A DNA stretch of 64,000 nt from Bradyrhizobium lablabi (GTDB taxonomy: Bacteria > Pseudomonadota > Alphaproteobacteria > Rhizobiales > Xanthobacteraceae), in NCBI RefSeq assembly GCF_018129385.1, contig NZ_JAFCLN010000007.1:124001-188000 (forward strand), written 5' to 3'. The notes beneath the pieces were generated by a model. The model was not told the DNA's origin. It saw nothing but the letters and a program-made list of their open reading frames with translations, and did not search any database. The translations under genes and the position numbers were made by a program. Below, one piece after another: positions 34,316 through 45,303 of the stretch (positions are counted from its first letter, which is position 1; the number at the start of each line of letters is the position of its first letter).

Positions 34316-35005
34316 CTAATCCGCCGCGCGCAGGCGATAGCCGATCCCTGTCTCGGTCAGCACGAATTGCGGACGCTCCGGATCGGCTTCGATCTTCTGG
34401 CGGAGCTGGCGGACATAGACGCGCAGGTATTGCGCGTCGGTCAGTTCGTCCCACAACTCCCTGAGCAGGAAGCGGTGGGTCAAGACCTTGCCGGCGTGCT
34501 GCACCAGCACGCGCAGCAGGTCGTATTCCTTCGGCGACAGCTTGATCTCCTTCTCGCCGACCTTGACGATGCGGCGCACCAGATCGACCGAGAGATCGCC
34601 GGTGCGAAAAACCGGCCGCTCGCCCTGCACCTGCAATTGATGCCTGAGCGCCGCGCGCATCCGCGCCAGCAATTCGTCCATCCCGAACGGTTTAGTCAGG
34701 TAATCGTCGGCGCCGAGGTCGAGCGCCTGCACCTTCCCGGCCTCGTCGCCGCGGCTCGACAGCACCACGATCGGCACGTTCTCGTTGCGGCCGCGGATCA
34801 TGCGCAGGAGATCGTGGCCCTGGATGTCGGGCAGGCCGAGATCGAGGATGATCAGCGCGGGGCTCTCGGCCAGCTTCTCCAGTCCGATCTTGCCGTTGGA
34901 GGCTTCGATGATGTCGTAGCCCTGCGTGCTCAATCCCATCCGCAGCAATTTGCGGATCGGCGGCTCGTCGTCGATGACAAGGACCTTGATGGCGCTGGCG
35001 TTCAT
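34316..35005 (-). CDS. kdpE: KdpE response regulator
   Basis: OmpR-family transcriptional activator of the kdp operon; 229 residues. The receiver domain has acidic pair D12-D13, phospho-acceptor D55 in LIILDLGLPD and KPFGMDEL; the C-terminal winged helix (about 130-229) includes SPKEYDLLRVLVQHAGKVLTHRFLL and YLRVYVRQLRQKIE. The ATG overlaps the kdpD stop (ATGA), so sensor and regulator are co-translated. The last gene of the eight-gene kdp unit. Confidence 0.96.
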   Translation of the reverse strand: MNASAIKVLVIDDEPPIRKLLRMGLSTQGYDIIEASNGKIGLEKLAESPALIILDLGLPDIQGHDLLRMIRGRNENVPIVVLSSRGDEAGKVQALDLGADDYLTKPFGMDELLARMRAALRHQLQVQGERPVFRTGDLSVDLVRRIVKVGEKEIKLSPKEYDLLRVLVQHAGKVLTHRFLLRELWDELTDAQYLRVYVRQLRQKIEADPERPQFVLTETGIGYRLRAAD

Positions 35006-37716
35006 GCGGCGGTATCCAGCTTGTCTGCCCCGGCCGGCACCGGCAGGCGAATGGTCATCACTGCGCCGCTGCGGTCGGTGCGGTTACCGGCCGAAATCGT
35101 GCCATGCATCGCCTCGACAAAGCCGCGCGAGATCGCGAGCCCGAGGCCGGTGCCCGGACGGACGTGATCGCCCTTCTGCGCGCGATAGAACTTGTCGAAC
35201 ACGCTGTCGAGCTCGTCAGGTGGAATGCCGCTGCCTTCATCCATGATTTGCAGCGTGATCGCATCAGCCTCGCGCCCACCCCGGATCGATATCGTGGTGT
35301 CACGGGGTGCATATTTTGCCGCATTGTCGAGCAGATTGAACAGCACCTGCTCGAACAGGACGGCGTCCAGCTCGAGCATCGGCAAGTCAGCCGCCAGTTG
35401 CAGCGAAACCTTGTGATGCACCAGAATCTTGCTGGCGCGCCGCAGCGCGCTGCCGACGATCTCGCCGATGTCATGCCGCGCAGTGTTGGGCACGATGGCG
35501 CCGGATTCCAGTTTTGTCATGTCGAGCAGATTGGCAATGAAGCGGTTGAGCCGTTCGGATTCCTCGATCACGGTCGCGAGCAGTTCGCGCTTCTCGGCAT
35601 CGCTCAAGCCGCCGCCGAGGTCGCGCAAGGTGCCGGCCGCGCCGAGCACGGAAGCCAGCGGCGTCTTGAGATCGTGCGAGATCGACGTGAGCAGCGCGCC
35701 GCGCAGCCGGTCGGATTCCACCGTGCGTTTGACGCGGTCCATATCCTCCACCAGCAGCACGCGCTCGATCGCGAGCGCGCCCTGATCGACCAGCGCGTCC
35801 AGCAGGCGCCGCTGGTCCGGCGTCAGCAGCGGCCCGGTCCGGTCGTCGTCGATGCCGATCACGCCGGTCAGGCCGCGCCCGGTCCGCATCGGCAGGAACA
35901 GGCGCTTTGCGCCGGGCAATGTATCCGCGCCGCGACCGGCGGGACGATCATTGCTCCAGGCCCAGCTCGCAGCGGCCAGGTCCGCCTGATCGAGCTGATC
36001 TTCGGGCGGATAGCCCGTCATAACCGTCAGCACGCCGTTGTCCGGGAGCAGCAGCACCACCCTCACCTTCAGCATCAGCGCGATCTGGTAGGCGGTCGCC
36101 CACAACACGTCGTCCAGGGTCGCCGTGCCAGCCAGCTTGCGGCTGAACGCATAGAGCGATTCCGTCGTACGTACCCGCCCGATCGCGGTATCGGCTTGCA
36201 GGCGCACGCGTGCTGCGATGTTGGAAACCAGGAAGGCGATCAACATGAAGAAGAAAAAGGCGGCAATGTTGGTCGGATCGGTAATGGTGAAGGTATAGAC
36301 CGGCGCCAGGAAGAAGAAATTGTAGCACAGCGAGGCCGCAAGGCTGGCCAGCAGCGACGGCCACAAACCATATCGGGATGCGACGACGATCACGGCCGTG
36401 AGGAAGACCAGATCGACGTTCTCGGTCCCGAACACCGGCTGAATCAGCGCGGCCGTGCCCAGACCGATCGCGACCAGCAGCAGCGCCATCAGATAAGGCC
36501 GCGGATTGAACGGCTCGCTCCGCGCGGCGGCGCGCACCTCGGGTTTGCTGGCCGGCGGTTCCTCGCCGGCAATCACATGCACGCTGATATTGCCGGCGCT
36601 CCGCACAAGCTCATATACGACAGAGCCGCGCGTCAGCTCGAACCAGCGCGAGCGGGTGGATTTTCCGATGATGATGTGCGTCACGTTGTTGGCATGCGCA
36701 AAATTGAGCACGTCGTCGGCGATACGGCGGCCGACACCGGGGATCGAGATGGCCTCGCCGCCGAGCGCCTCGGCAAGGCGCATGGTATCGGCCAGGCGGT
36801 CGCGCTCCTCGTCGGTGAGTTGCAGGCTACGGCGCGTGTCGATTGCAATCGCGGTCCACGGTGCATGCAGGCGGTCGGCGAGGCGCTTGGTGTAACGCAC
36901 GAGCCCGGCGGCACGTGGATCTTCGCTGACGCAGACCAGGATGCGCTCGCCCGCCGCCCAGGGGCCGGCGATCGCATTGGCCTGCATGTGGTTGAGGAGC
37001 TGCTCGTCAACGCGCTCGGCGGTGCGCCGCAGCGCCAGCTCGCGCAGCGCGGTGAGATTGCCCGGCGAGAAATAGTGTTCCAGCGCGCGCTCGGCCTGCT
37101 TCGGGACATAGACCTTGCCGTCCTTCAGCCGCTGGATCAGGTCATCGGGCGTGAGGTCGATCAGCTCGATGGCATCGGCGCGGTCGAACACCGAATCCGG
37201 CACCGTCTCGCGCACCCGCACATGCGTGATCTGCGCGACGACGTCGTTGAGGCTTTCGATGTGCTGGATATTGACGGCGGTGTAGACGTCGATGCCGTGC
37301 GACAACAGCTCTTCAACATCGAGGTAGCGCTTGGGATGACGGGAGCCCGGCGCGTTGGTGTGGGCGAGTTCGTCGACCAAAGCGAGCTGCGGGCGGCGCG
37401 CGATCAGCGCGTCGATGTCCATCTCCTCAAGGGTCTGGTCGCGGTAAACGATCCGCTTGCGGGGGACGACCTCGAGGCCCCTGAGCAGCGCTTCGGTCTC
37501 GGCGCGCCCATGGGTCTCGACCACGCCCACCACCACATCGACGCCGGCCTTGAGCTTGGCCTGCGCGTTCTGAAGCATTTCGTAGGTCTTGCCGACGCCG
37601 GGCGCGGCCCCGACAAAGATCTTCAGCTTGCCGGTGCGGCCGTCCTCTCGCCGGGCCGCTTCCAGCAGCGCTTCCGGCGAGGGACGCAGGTCTGTGTCTC
37701 GGCGCTCATTGGCCAT
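35002..37716 (-). CDS. kdpD: KdpD osmosensitive potassium-channel histidine kinase
   Basis: Membrane sensor kinase/phosphatase responding to K+ limitation; 904 residues, full length. Order: N-terminal KdpD domain with Walker A GAAPGVGKT (36-44) and Walker B VDELAHTN (D115), USP-like domain (about 255-370), four closely spaced membrane segments (about 410-510), GAF-like region, then HisKA with H681 in SISHDLKTPLASV and HATPase (DEGSGIPPDELDSVFDKFYR). It phosphorylates KdpE. It sits 35 bases downstream of kdpC and overlaps kdpE. Confidence 0.97.
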   Translation of the reverse strand: MANERRDTDLRPSPEALLEAARREDGRTGKLKIFVGAAPGVGKTYEMLQNAQAKLKAGVDVVVGVVETHGRAETEALLRGLEVVPRKRIVYRDQTLEEMDIDALIARRPQLALVDELAHTNAPGSRHPKRYLDVEELLSHGIDVYTAVNIQHIESLNDVVAQITHVRVRETVPDSVFDRADAIELIDLTPDDLIQRLKDGKVYVPKQAERALEHYFSPGNLTALRELALRRTAERVDEQLLNHMQANAIAGPWAAGERILVCVSEDPRAAGLVRYTKRLADRLHAPWTAIAIDTRRSLQLTDEERDRLADTMRLAEALGGEAISIPGVGRRIADDVLNFAHANNVTHIIIGKSTRSRWFELTRGSVVYELVRSAGNISVHVIAGEEPPASKPEVRAAARSEPFNPRPYLMALLLVAIGLGTAALIQPVFGTENVDLVFLTAVIVVASRYGLWPSLLASLAASLCYNFFFLAPVYTFTITDPTNIAAFFFFMLIAFLVSNIAARVRLQADTAIGRVRTTESLYAFSRKLAGTATLDDVLWATAYQIALMLKVRVVLLLPDNGVLTVMTGYPPEDQLDQADLAAASWAWSNDRPAGRGADTLPGAKRLFLPMRTGRGLTGVIGIDDDRTGPLLTPDQRRLLDALVDQGALAIERVLLVEDMDRVKRTVESDRLRGALLTSISHDLKTPLASVLGAAGTLRDLGGGLSDAEKRELLATVIEESERLNRFIANLLDMTKLESGAIVPNTARHDIGEIVGSALRRASKILVHHKVSLQLAADLPMLELDAVLFEQVLFNLLDNAAKYAPRDTTISIRGGREADAITLQIMDEGSGIPPDELDSVFDKFYRAQKGDHVRPGTGLGLAISRGFVEAMHGTISAGNRTDRSGAVMTIRLPVPAGADKLDTAA

Positions 37717-37751
37717 GCCGTAATATAGTTACCCCATGGCCCAAGCCTAGG

Positions 37752-38357
37752 CTACCTGGCCGTTGCGGTATCGAGCGCGAGGTTGAGCGCCAGGACGTTG
37801 ACGCGCGGCTCGCCCAACAGCCCGCCGAGGCGGCCCTTGGTGTTGTCTGTCACGAGCTGGCGGACGCGGTCCTCCGGCAGGTTGCGCGCCTTGGCGACGC
37901 GCGGCACCTGGAATAGCGCGGCTTCCGGCGAGATGTCGGGATCGAGCCCGCTGCCCGAGGTGGTGACGAGGTCGACCGGCACCGGCGCATTGGGATTCTC
38001 GGCCTTCAGCTTCTCGACGTCCTCCTTGAGACGGTCGGCCAGCGCCTTGCTGGTTGGGCCGAGATTGGAGCCGCCCGAATTGGCCGCGTTATAGGGCGCG
38101 GACACGGTCTTGCTGGAGTTGGCCGGATCGGGTGCGAGGGTCGCCGACGGACGGCCATGGAAATATTTGTCCTCCTTGAACTCCTGCCCGATCAGCGCCG
38201 AGCCGATCACCTTGCCGTCCTTTTCGATCAGGCTGCCTTGCGCCTGGCCCGGGAAGAGAACGCCGGCGATGCCGGTCATCGCGAGCGGATAGGCAAGGCC
38301 GGTGATCAGCGTGAGCACGAGCAGGACGAGGATCGCGGGGCGAATTTCTCTGAGCAT
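37752..38357 (-). CDS. kdpC: K+-transporting ATPase subunit C
   Basis: Assembly/affinity subunit of KdpFABC; 201 residues. One N-terminal membrane segment (about 7-27, [20 protein letters not shown]) and a periplasmic domain with [22 protein letters not shown] and [17 protein letters not shown], all KdpC signatures. The ATG at 38357 is decided by AAGGAG 7 bases upstream; a longer frame to 38405 would run into the repeat element. A 105-base gap with an inverted repeat separates it from kdpB. Confidence 0.96.
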   Translation of the reverse strand: MLREIRPAILVLLVLTLITGLAYPLAMTGIAGVLFPGQAQGSLIEKDGKVIGSALIGQEFKEDKYFHGRPSATLAPDPANSSKTVSAPYNAANSGGSNLGPTSKALADRLKEDVEKLKAENPNAPVPVDLVTTSGSGLDPDISPEAALFQVPRVAKARNLPEDRVRQLVTDNTKGRLGGLLGEPRVNVLALNLALDTATAR

Positions 38358-38375
38358 TTCAAGTCTCCTTCGGTC

Positions 38376-38460
38376 GTCAATGCGAGGAGCGAAGCGACGA
38401 AGCAATCCACACTTTGTTCGCGGGGATACTCATGGATTGCTTCGCTGTGCTCGCAATGAC
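38376..38460. repeat. Inverted repeat element inside the kdp operon (kdpB-kdpC)
   Basis: Arms GAAGCAATCCA (38399-38409) and TGGATTGCTTC (38433-38443) are perfect; the outer parts GTCAATGCGAG and CTCGCAATGAC pair with one mismatch. The sequence GCGAGGAGCGAAGCGACGAAGC resembles a widespread Bradyrhizobium-type repeat. Placed between kdpB and kdpC it could stabilise or attenuate the mRNA. Confidence 0.75.
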
Positions 38461-38462
38461 GG

Positions 38463-40577
<2,115 letters not shown>

Positions 40578-40597
40578 GGAGGTTACTCCGAATACGA

Positions 40598-42301
40598 TCA
40601 GAACACGGTGTTGGCGTTCATCGCGAGGTGCTCGACGATCGGGCCGAGCGCCAGCGCCGGGAAGAACGTCAGGCCGCCGATGATCAGGATCACGCCGACG
40701 ACGAGGCCGACGAACAGGCCGCCCGTGGTCGGGAAGGTGCCAACCGATGCGGGAATCGACTTCTTCGCCGCCAGCGAGCCTGCGATTGCCATCGCCGGCA
40801 CGATCATGAAGAAGCGGCCGACGAACATCGAGACCGCAAGCGTCAGGTTGTAGAAGAAGGTATTGCCGGTAAGGCCGGCGAAGGCCGAGCCGTTGTTGGC
40901 GGTCGCCGAGGTAAAGGCATAGAGCACCTCGGTGAAGCCGTGCGGGCCGGCATTGGCCATCGAGGCAACCGCCGGCGGGAACACGACGGCGACCGCGGTC
41001 CAGCCGAGATACATCAGCGGCAGCACCAGGATGGCAAGCATCGCCATCTTGACCTCGCGGGCCTCGATCTTCTTGCCGACATATTCCGGCGTGCGTCCGA
41101 CCATCAGGCCGGCGACGAAGATCGCCAGGATCACGAACAGCAGCATGCCGTAGAGACCGGCGCCGACACCGCCGACGATGATTTCACCGAGCTGCATGTT
41201 GATCAGCGGGATCATGCCGCCGAGGGCCGTGAAGCTGTCATGCATGGCATTGACCGCGCCGCAGGAGGCGGCTGTCGTGATGACGGCGAACAGCGAGGAC
41301 GCGACGATGCCGAAGCGGACTTCCTTACCCTCCATATTGCCGCCGGTCAGGCCCAGGCTGCTCAGGGTGGAGGTACCGTGAGCTTCAGCCCAGTAGGTGA
41401 CCGCGACGCCAGCGATGAACAACACGCCCATTACGGCGAAGATCGCCCAGCCCTGACGCTGGTTGCCGACCATCCGGCCGAACACGTTGGTCAGCGCCGC
41501 GCCGAGCATGAAGATACAAAGCATATGGATGTAATTCGTAAGCGCCGTCGGGCTTTCGAACGGATGCGCGGCATTGGCGTTGAAGAATCCGCCGCCATTG
41601 GTGCCGAGATGCTTGATCATCATCTGCGAGGCGACAGGACCGACCGCGATGGTCTGCTTGGCGCCTTCCAAGGTTGTTGCTTCGACATAGGGACCGAGCG
41701 TCTGCGGTACGCCCTGCCACACCAGCACCAGAGTTCCGATCACACAAATCGGCAGGAGGACATAAAGAGTCACCCGCGTCACATCGACCCAAAAATTGCC
41801 GATGGTGCGCATCGAGGCACGCGAGAACCCCCGGATCAGCGCCACGGCAAGCGCGATGCCGGTCGCCGCCGACAGGAAGTTCTGGTGGGTCAGGCCGAGC
41901 ATCTGCACGAGATAGGACACCGTGCTCTCGCCGCCGTAATTCTGCCAGTTGGTATTCGTCAGGAACGAGATGGCTGTATTGAACGAAAGATCCGGCGCCA
42001 CCGCGCTCTGCTCAGCAGGATTGAAAGGCAGAAATGCCTGCAACCGCATCAGGCCATAGATGATGAGGAAGGCGCCGACATGGAACAGCAGCATGGCGAC
42101 CGCATAGGTCAGCCAGTGCTGCTCGCGCTTCTCGTCGACGCCGCCAATCCAGTATATGGCGCCCTCGACCGGGCGCAGCACCGGCGACAGGAAAGTGCGC
42201 TCGCCGTTGAATACTTTGGTCATGTACCAGCCGAGCGGTTTGACCAGCGCGGTGATGATCGCACAGAAGAGAATGATTTGGATCCAGCCAATGGCGGTCA
42301 T
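40598..42301 (-). CDS. kdpA: K+-transporting ATPase subunit A
   Basis: Potassium-channel-like subunit that selects K+; 567 residues with about ten membrane segments. The four selectivity-filter-like loops are visible: [52 protein letters not shown] and [16 protein letters not shown]. The ATG at 42301 begins [12 protein letters not shown] with AAAGG upstream; 18 further codons upstream overlap the small upstream peptide and are not used. 4 bases separate it from that peptide gene. Confidence 0.97.
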   Translation of the reverse strand: MTAIGWIQIILFCAIITALVKPLGWYMTKVFNGERTFLSPVLRPVEGAIYWIGGVDEKREQHWLTYAVAMLLFHVGAFLIIYGLMRLQAFLPFNPAEQSAVAPDLSFNTAISFLTNTNWQNYGGESTVSYLVQMLGLTHQNFLSAATGIALAVALIRGFSRASMRTIGNFWVDVTRVTLYVLLPICVIGTLVLVWQGVPQTLGPYVEATTLEGAKQTIAVGPVASQMMIKHLGTNGGGFFNANAAHPFESPTALTNYIHMLCIFMLGAALTNVFGRMVGNQRQGWAIFAVMGVLFIAGVAVTYWAEAHGTSTLSSLGLTGGNMEGKEVRFGIVASSLFAVITTAASCGAVNAMHDSFTALGGMIPLINMQLGEIIVGGVGAGLYGMLLFVILAIFVAGLMVGRTPEYVGKKIEAREVKMAMLAILVLPLMYLGWTAVAVVFPPAVASMANAGPHGFTEVLYAFTSATANNGSAFAGLTGNTFFYNLTLAVSMFVGRFFMIVPAMAIAGSLAAKKSIPASVGTFPTTGGLFVGLVVGVILIIGGLTFFPALALGPIVEHLAMNANTVF

Positions 42302-42305
42302 GGGT

Positions 42306-42410
42306 TCAGGCCTTTCGAATTTTCTTCGAACGCAAGAGGAGGGCCAACAGGCCAAACAGCGCCGCGCTCAGGGCTGCGAACGCGAGCAAGAGTTGGACAA
42401 GGATGAGCAT
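42306..42410 (-). CDS. Small hydrophobic peptide between kdpF and kdpA
   Basis: A 34-codon frame starting [20 protein letters not shown] and ending with a basic tail RSKKIRKA: one membrane segment plus positive-inside tail. It begins 4 bases after the kdpF stop and ends 4 bases before the kdpA ATG, so spacing and orientation fit a real operon member. No strong ribosome site is seen; translation would be coupled to kdpF. Not a recognised Kdp subunit. Confidence 0.55.
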   Translation of the reverse strand: MLILVQLLLAFAALSAALFGLLALLLRSKKIRKA

Positions 42411-42414
42411 GGCT

Positions 42415-42504
42415 CTAGAAGCGTTCGGGGCGCAGCAGGGCGTAGGTGAGGTAGAACAGCAGACCGAGCGAGACGAGGCCGGCGAGCGAGTAATCGAAGA
42501 TCAT
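42415..42504 (-). CDS. kdpF: K+-transporting ATPase subunit F
   Basis: A 29-residue single-span peptide MIFDYSLAGLVSLGLLFYLT ending in ALLRPERF, the canonical KdpF pattern including the LLRPERF end. It stabilises the KdpABC complex in the inner membrane. An excellent ribosome site GGAGGGTGAA precedes the ATG. It lies 10 bases downstream of the 27-residue upstream peptide. Confidence 0.92.
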   Translation of the reverse strand: MIFDYSLAGLVSLGLLFYLTYALLRPERF

Positions 42505-42514
42505 TTCACCCTCC

Positions 42515-42598
42515 TCACAACCGTTCGCAGACATAGGCGTAGCCGATCCCCGCTGCGAACAGGCCGGCGGTGATGGCAAGCATGAGAATGTCGAGCAT
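42515..42598 (-). CDS. Small membrane peptide at the head of the kdp operon
   Basis: A 27-residue peptide starting MLDILMLAITAGLFAAGIGY and ending VCERL. One membrane segment followed by a short C-terminal tail with Tyr/Cys/Glu/Arg. Short peptides ending in (G/C)C(E/D)(R/K)L are often found just upstream of kdpF in other bacteria, as I recall; the function is unknown. Its stop TGA is part of the GGAGG ribosome-site region of kdpF, so it could control kdpF translation. Confidence 0.65.
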   Translation of the reverse strand: MLDILMLAITAGLFAAGIGYAYVCERL

Positions 42599-42703
42599 GG
42601 GATGTTCCAGTGCGCCAAAATGCGGGCCGCACGCACGGCCCGCTTCATTCGCAGGCTGAGATGCCACCCGGGACATAGGTTTTCGAGGCTGGAGCCCGGC
42701 CGG

Positions 42704-42725
42704 TCTTATAGGAATCTCATAAAGA
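42704..42725. promoter_or_regulatory. Candidate KdpE-binding/promoter region upstream of kdp
   Basis: An AT-rich island TCTTATAGGAATCTCATAAAGA in GC-rich DNA, about 105 bases upstream of the first kdp peptide. The two half-sites CTTATA and TCATAAAG are partly symmetrical, as expected for an OmpR-family regulator. No experimental consensus is available to me for this group, so the call is tentative. Apart from this and the adjacent palindrome, 42599-43052 shows no gene. Confidence 0.35.
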
Positions 42726-42745
42726 CGGTTTGCCGCGGCAAACCG
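42726..42745. promoter_or_regulatory. 20-base perfect palindrome upstream of kdp
   Basis: CGGTTTGCCGCGGCAAACCG is a perfect 20-base palindrome directly beside the AT-rich island. No U-tract follows it, so an operator is more likely than a terminator. It lies in the divergent region between the kdp operon and the small gene at 43053, and could serve either side. Confidence 0.45.
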
Positions 42746-43052
42746 GCCAACCCTGTGACATCAAAGATAGTTCCGCCTGACTTCGCGGTCTTGCGTGCCC
42801 GTCACGGCCTTTCCGAAACGCACGTTTGTGAGAGTCCCACGCCTTCTGCATTTCACCGCGCCGGCCGCGAGCGTGAACGGGGCAGCGGCATTTGCCGGCC
42901 TTATGCGGCGCTTATGCCGTCGTTCCGGCAGCGCCCTCGAATTCATATCCGGCCGGGAAGATATTCAGCGGCGTGAGTGAAGCGGCCTTCCGTCAAACGA
43001 GGCCACGGCCTTGCAGAGGTCCGCCACTCCACCATTGAAAGGGAATACCAAC

Positions 43053-43328
43053 GTGAAGCTCGTCGAACCTCCATCGTGTAGTTCACCGTCTACCATCGTT
43101 TTCATCGGCCGTAACAGCCGCGGCCAATGGGTCGCCCAGGAACAGAACGGGCTGTTCGGCGGTCTGTTCGTGAACCGCGCCCAGGCCGTCAAATACGCGC
43201 TGTTCGAGAACGGCCATCATCCCGAAACCATCATTGAACTATCGCGCGGCATTGAGCTCGATATGAGCGGCAACAAGCCGGCGCCCGCCATCGCCTTTGC
43301 GACGTCCGCCGCCCGCCGCGCGCGCTGA
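43053..43328 (+). CDS. Conserved-looking small protein, unknown function
   Basis: A 91-residue protein, not recognised. The central part GRNSRGQWVAQEQNGLFGGLF followed by VNRAQAVKYALFENG has the pattern of small DUF2188-like domains (a strand with W-x-A, then an A-x-x-A helix), but the match is loose. The tail is Ala/Arg-rich. The GTG start at 43053 is preferred because of AAAGGGA about 9 bases upstream; a TTG at 43011 is the alternative. It is followed after 33 bases by the next small gene in the same direction. Confidence 0.65.
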   Translation: MKLVEPPSCSSPSTIVFIGRNSRGQWVAQEQNGLFGGLFVNRAQAVKYALFENGHHPETIIELSRGIELDMSGNKPAPAIAFATSAARRAR

Positions 43329-43361
43329 CTGGGCGGCTGTTACAAATCTCCGGGAGTACCC

Positions 43362-43805
43362 ATGATGCAGGCTCATCCCAACACAGATCGCGAGCAGGTG
43401 ATCGACACCATGATCACGCTCACGCGGTTGTCCAACCTGCATCGTGCCATCGTGGCCGGCGACGACAGCATGGAGCTTTGCCTCGCGTTGCGGCAGCGCG
43501 GCTTTGTGCGCGTCGCCACACCTGCCACGCCACGCCTGGCCCGCGGACAACGCACCATCGCCCTGGTCACGGCGCGGCAATCGCCGTCCGCGACCGAGGC
43601 GGTGCTGATGCAGGTCTCGCAGTTCCTCGCCGCCAACGCGACGATTACCGTCCTGATCGATTCCCGTGACGGCAATACCTCGCTCAAGATCCGCAGGAAG
43701 CTCGAACAGATTGGTTTCCGGATCGAGGCTGGGGTGCGTTGCCACGAGGGGCTGGTGCTGTCGGCCTATCGCCAGGCCTTTGCCCAGATGGAAAATGTGG
43801 CGTGA
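43362..43805 (+). CDS. Hypothetical protein with Rossmann-like pattern
   Basis: A 147-residue soluble protein, not recognised. It alternates hydrophobic strands and helices (QRTIALVTARQSPSATEAVL, ATITVLIDSRDG, LEQIGFRIEAGVRCHEGLVL), suggesting a small alpha/beta fold with a late GF-R-I-E strand as in some methyltransferase-like or receiver-like domains. No catalytic motif can be named. The ATG at 43362 has GGGAG upstream. It ends 8 bases before the DapA-family gene, so the two are probably cotranscribed. Confidence 0.65.
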   Translation: MMQAHPNTDREQVIDTMITLTRLSNLHRAIVAGDDSMELCLALRQRGFVRVATPATPRLARGQRTIALVTARQSPSATEAVLMQVSQFLAANATITVLIDSRDGNTSLKIRRKLEQIGFRIEAGVRCHEGLVLSAYRQAFAQMENVA

Positions 43806-43813
43806 GGTACAAG

Positions 43814-44758
43814 ATGTCACCGGCGATCTCTGTTTCTTCCTCCACCCCTTCCTCCATTTCCTGGCTCACGGGCTATATCCCCGATCTGCCGACCCCGTTC
43901 GATGAAGCCGATCGCATCGACTTGCCGGCCTTCACGCGGCTGTGCGAACGGCAGATCGCGAACGGGGCTTCCGCCGTCGTGGTCTGCGAGACCGGCGGCG
44001 AGGCCTCCACATTGTCGCCGGCCGAGCAGGGAACGCTGATCCGCGCCGCGGCGGCCACCGCGCGTGGCCGCGCGCGCATCATCGCGGGTGCCGGCTCGAA
44101 TTCCACCGAGCATGCGATCGAACTGACGCGCCTTGCCGAGGTCGCGGGCGCCGATGCCATCCTCACCGTCGTGCCTTACTACAATAGGCCGATGCAGAGC
44201 GGCATCTTTGCGCATTTTCAGGCCATCTCCGTTTCAACCGGACTGCCGGTCATCCTGCACGACATCCCCTCGCGAACCATGCGCGAGCTGGCGGACGAAA
44301 CGATCGCGCGGCTGTGCCGGTCCAATCGGTTCATCGGGCTGCGCGATGGCAGCGGCGACATCGCCCGCCCCATGCGCTTGCGCGCCCTGGTGCCGCAAGG
44401 ATTTCGTATCCTGTCCGGCGATGATGCGACCGCCCTCGCCTGCATCGCCGCCGGCGCCGATGGTTGCATCTCCGCTGTCTCCAACGTCGCGCCGGATCTC
44501 TGCCGGACGATCTTCTCGAATCTGCAACAGGGCCGGATGCAGACCGCGCGCCTCCTCAGCAAGCGCCTGTCGACGCTCGAGGCTTGCGTGGCCCGGCAAC
44601 ATCCCGCAGCCGTGAAGTATGCGCTGAGCCTGCTCGGCTTGATGGATCCTGCCGTCCGCCTGCCGATTGTCGAACTGGACGATGCCGCAAAGGCCGAGGT
44701 CGCAAGAGCCGTCAGCGGCATGGCCGACGAGGATCTGGCCGTCGCGATCCAGGCGTGA
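43814..44758 (+). CDS. DapA-family protein with altered active site
   Basis: A 314-residue (beta/alpha)8 protein of the dihydrodipicolinate synthase/N-acetylneuraminate lyase superfamily (VVCETGGEASTLSPAEQ, TVVPYYNRPMQSGIF, ILHDIPSRT, GLRDGSGD). The Schiff-base lysine (K161 in E. coli DapA) is R177 here, and the catalytic tyrosine (Y133) is H149; the spacing of 28 residues is preserved, so the alignment is firm. R154 (E. coli R138) and the YY pair are kept. It is therefore unlikely to be the housekeeping DapA and may not form the usual aldolase imine. ATG 43814 fits the usual N-terminus TGYIPDLPTPF; start set after the preceding stop. Confidence 0.85.
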   Translation: MSPAISVSSSTPSSISWLTGYIPDLPTPFDEADRIDLPAFTRLCERQIANGASAVVVCETGGEASTLSPAEQGTLIRAAAATARGRARIIAGAGSNSTEHAIELTRLAEVAGADAILTVVPYYNRPMQSGIFAHFQAISVSTGLPVILHDIPSRTMRELADETIARLCRSNRFIGLRDGSGDIARPMRLRALVPQGFRILSGDDATALACIAAGADGCISAVSNVAPDLCRTIFSNLQQGRMQTARLLSKRLSTLEACVARQHPAAVKYALSLLGLMDPAVRLPIVELDDAAKAEVARAVSGMADEDLAVAIQA

Positions 44759-44795
44759 TGCCGGTTCAGGCCAGCCGATCACGAAAGCCTCTCAA

Positions 44796-45197
44796 ATGAG
44801 TCCGCTGGGTTCTGAACGCCACGCCGGCCTGCTGCGCGCCTGGCATCTCGCCGTCCTGCGTTTTGCACTGACGCGCGATAACGCCGACCGGCTCGGCGTG
44901 CTCGCCATAGCAAACGAAATCGACAGGCTGGGGCACCAGCACCAGGTCGAGCCGCCCTTCAGCTTCTTCCGCCGGACAAGCGCGGAACTCTGCGCGGCCA
45001 TGATGCGGCAACAAACGGCAAACGACGACATTCTCAGCCGCTATCTCGCGCAAATCGAGGATGTTCGTCTCCATCGCGCCCTCTCCGCCGCGCTCGGAAT
45101 TCCGCAACAGGAGCCGGACTCAACGAAGAAGCGCATCAAGCCGAAACATGATCTCTGGAAGGGACTGCCGTCGCGAAGCAACCTCAGCCGCTTATGA
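44796..45197 (+). CDS. Hypothetical protein, unknown function
   Basis: A 133-residue, mostly helical protein, not recognised. Features: HLAVLRFALTRDNADRLGVL, a Phe-rich PPFSFFRRTSAELCAAMM and a basic Lys-rich tail (STKKRIKPKHDLWKGLP). The ATG at 44796 has only a weak purine stretch upstream. It lies 37 bases after the DapA-family gene, same strand, and may be in its transcript. The tail suggests nucleic acid or membrane-surface contact, but this is speculation. Confidence 0.6.
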   Translation: MSPLGSERHAGLLRAWHLAVLRFALTRDNADRLGVLAIANEIDRLGHQHQVEPPFSFFRRTSAELCAAMMRQQTANDDILSRYLAQIEDVRLHRALSAALGIPQQEPDSTKKRIKPKHDLWKGLPSRSNLSRL

Positions 45198-45303
45198 GAT
45201 CCCTATATTTCCGCAGCTTCCCTCCTCTCGTTTTCAAACGGCGTTTTGACCACTTTTGCAGTGCGGCCAAAACTTCAAGCCGCCTGTTATGTGAGTTACC
45301 GCC

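Noticed and set aside
35104..37728. Long open frame on the plus strand opposite kdpD
   Set aside because: Fully antisense to intact KdpD motifs; the predicted protein is His/Arg/Gln-rich without domains.
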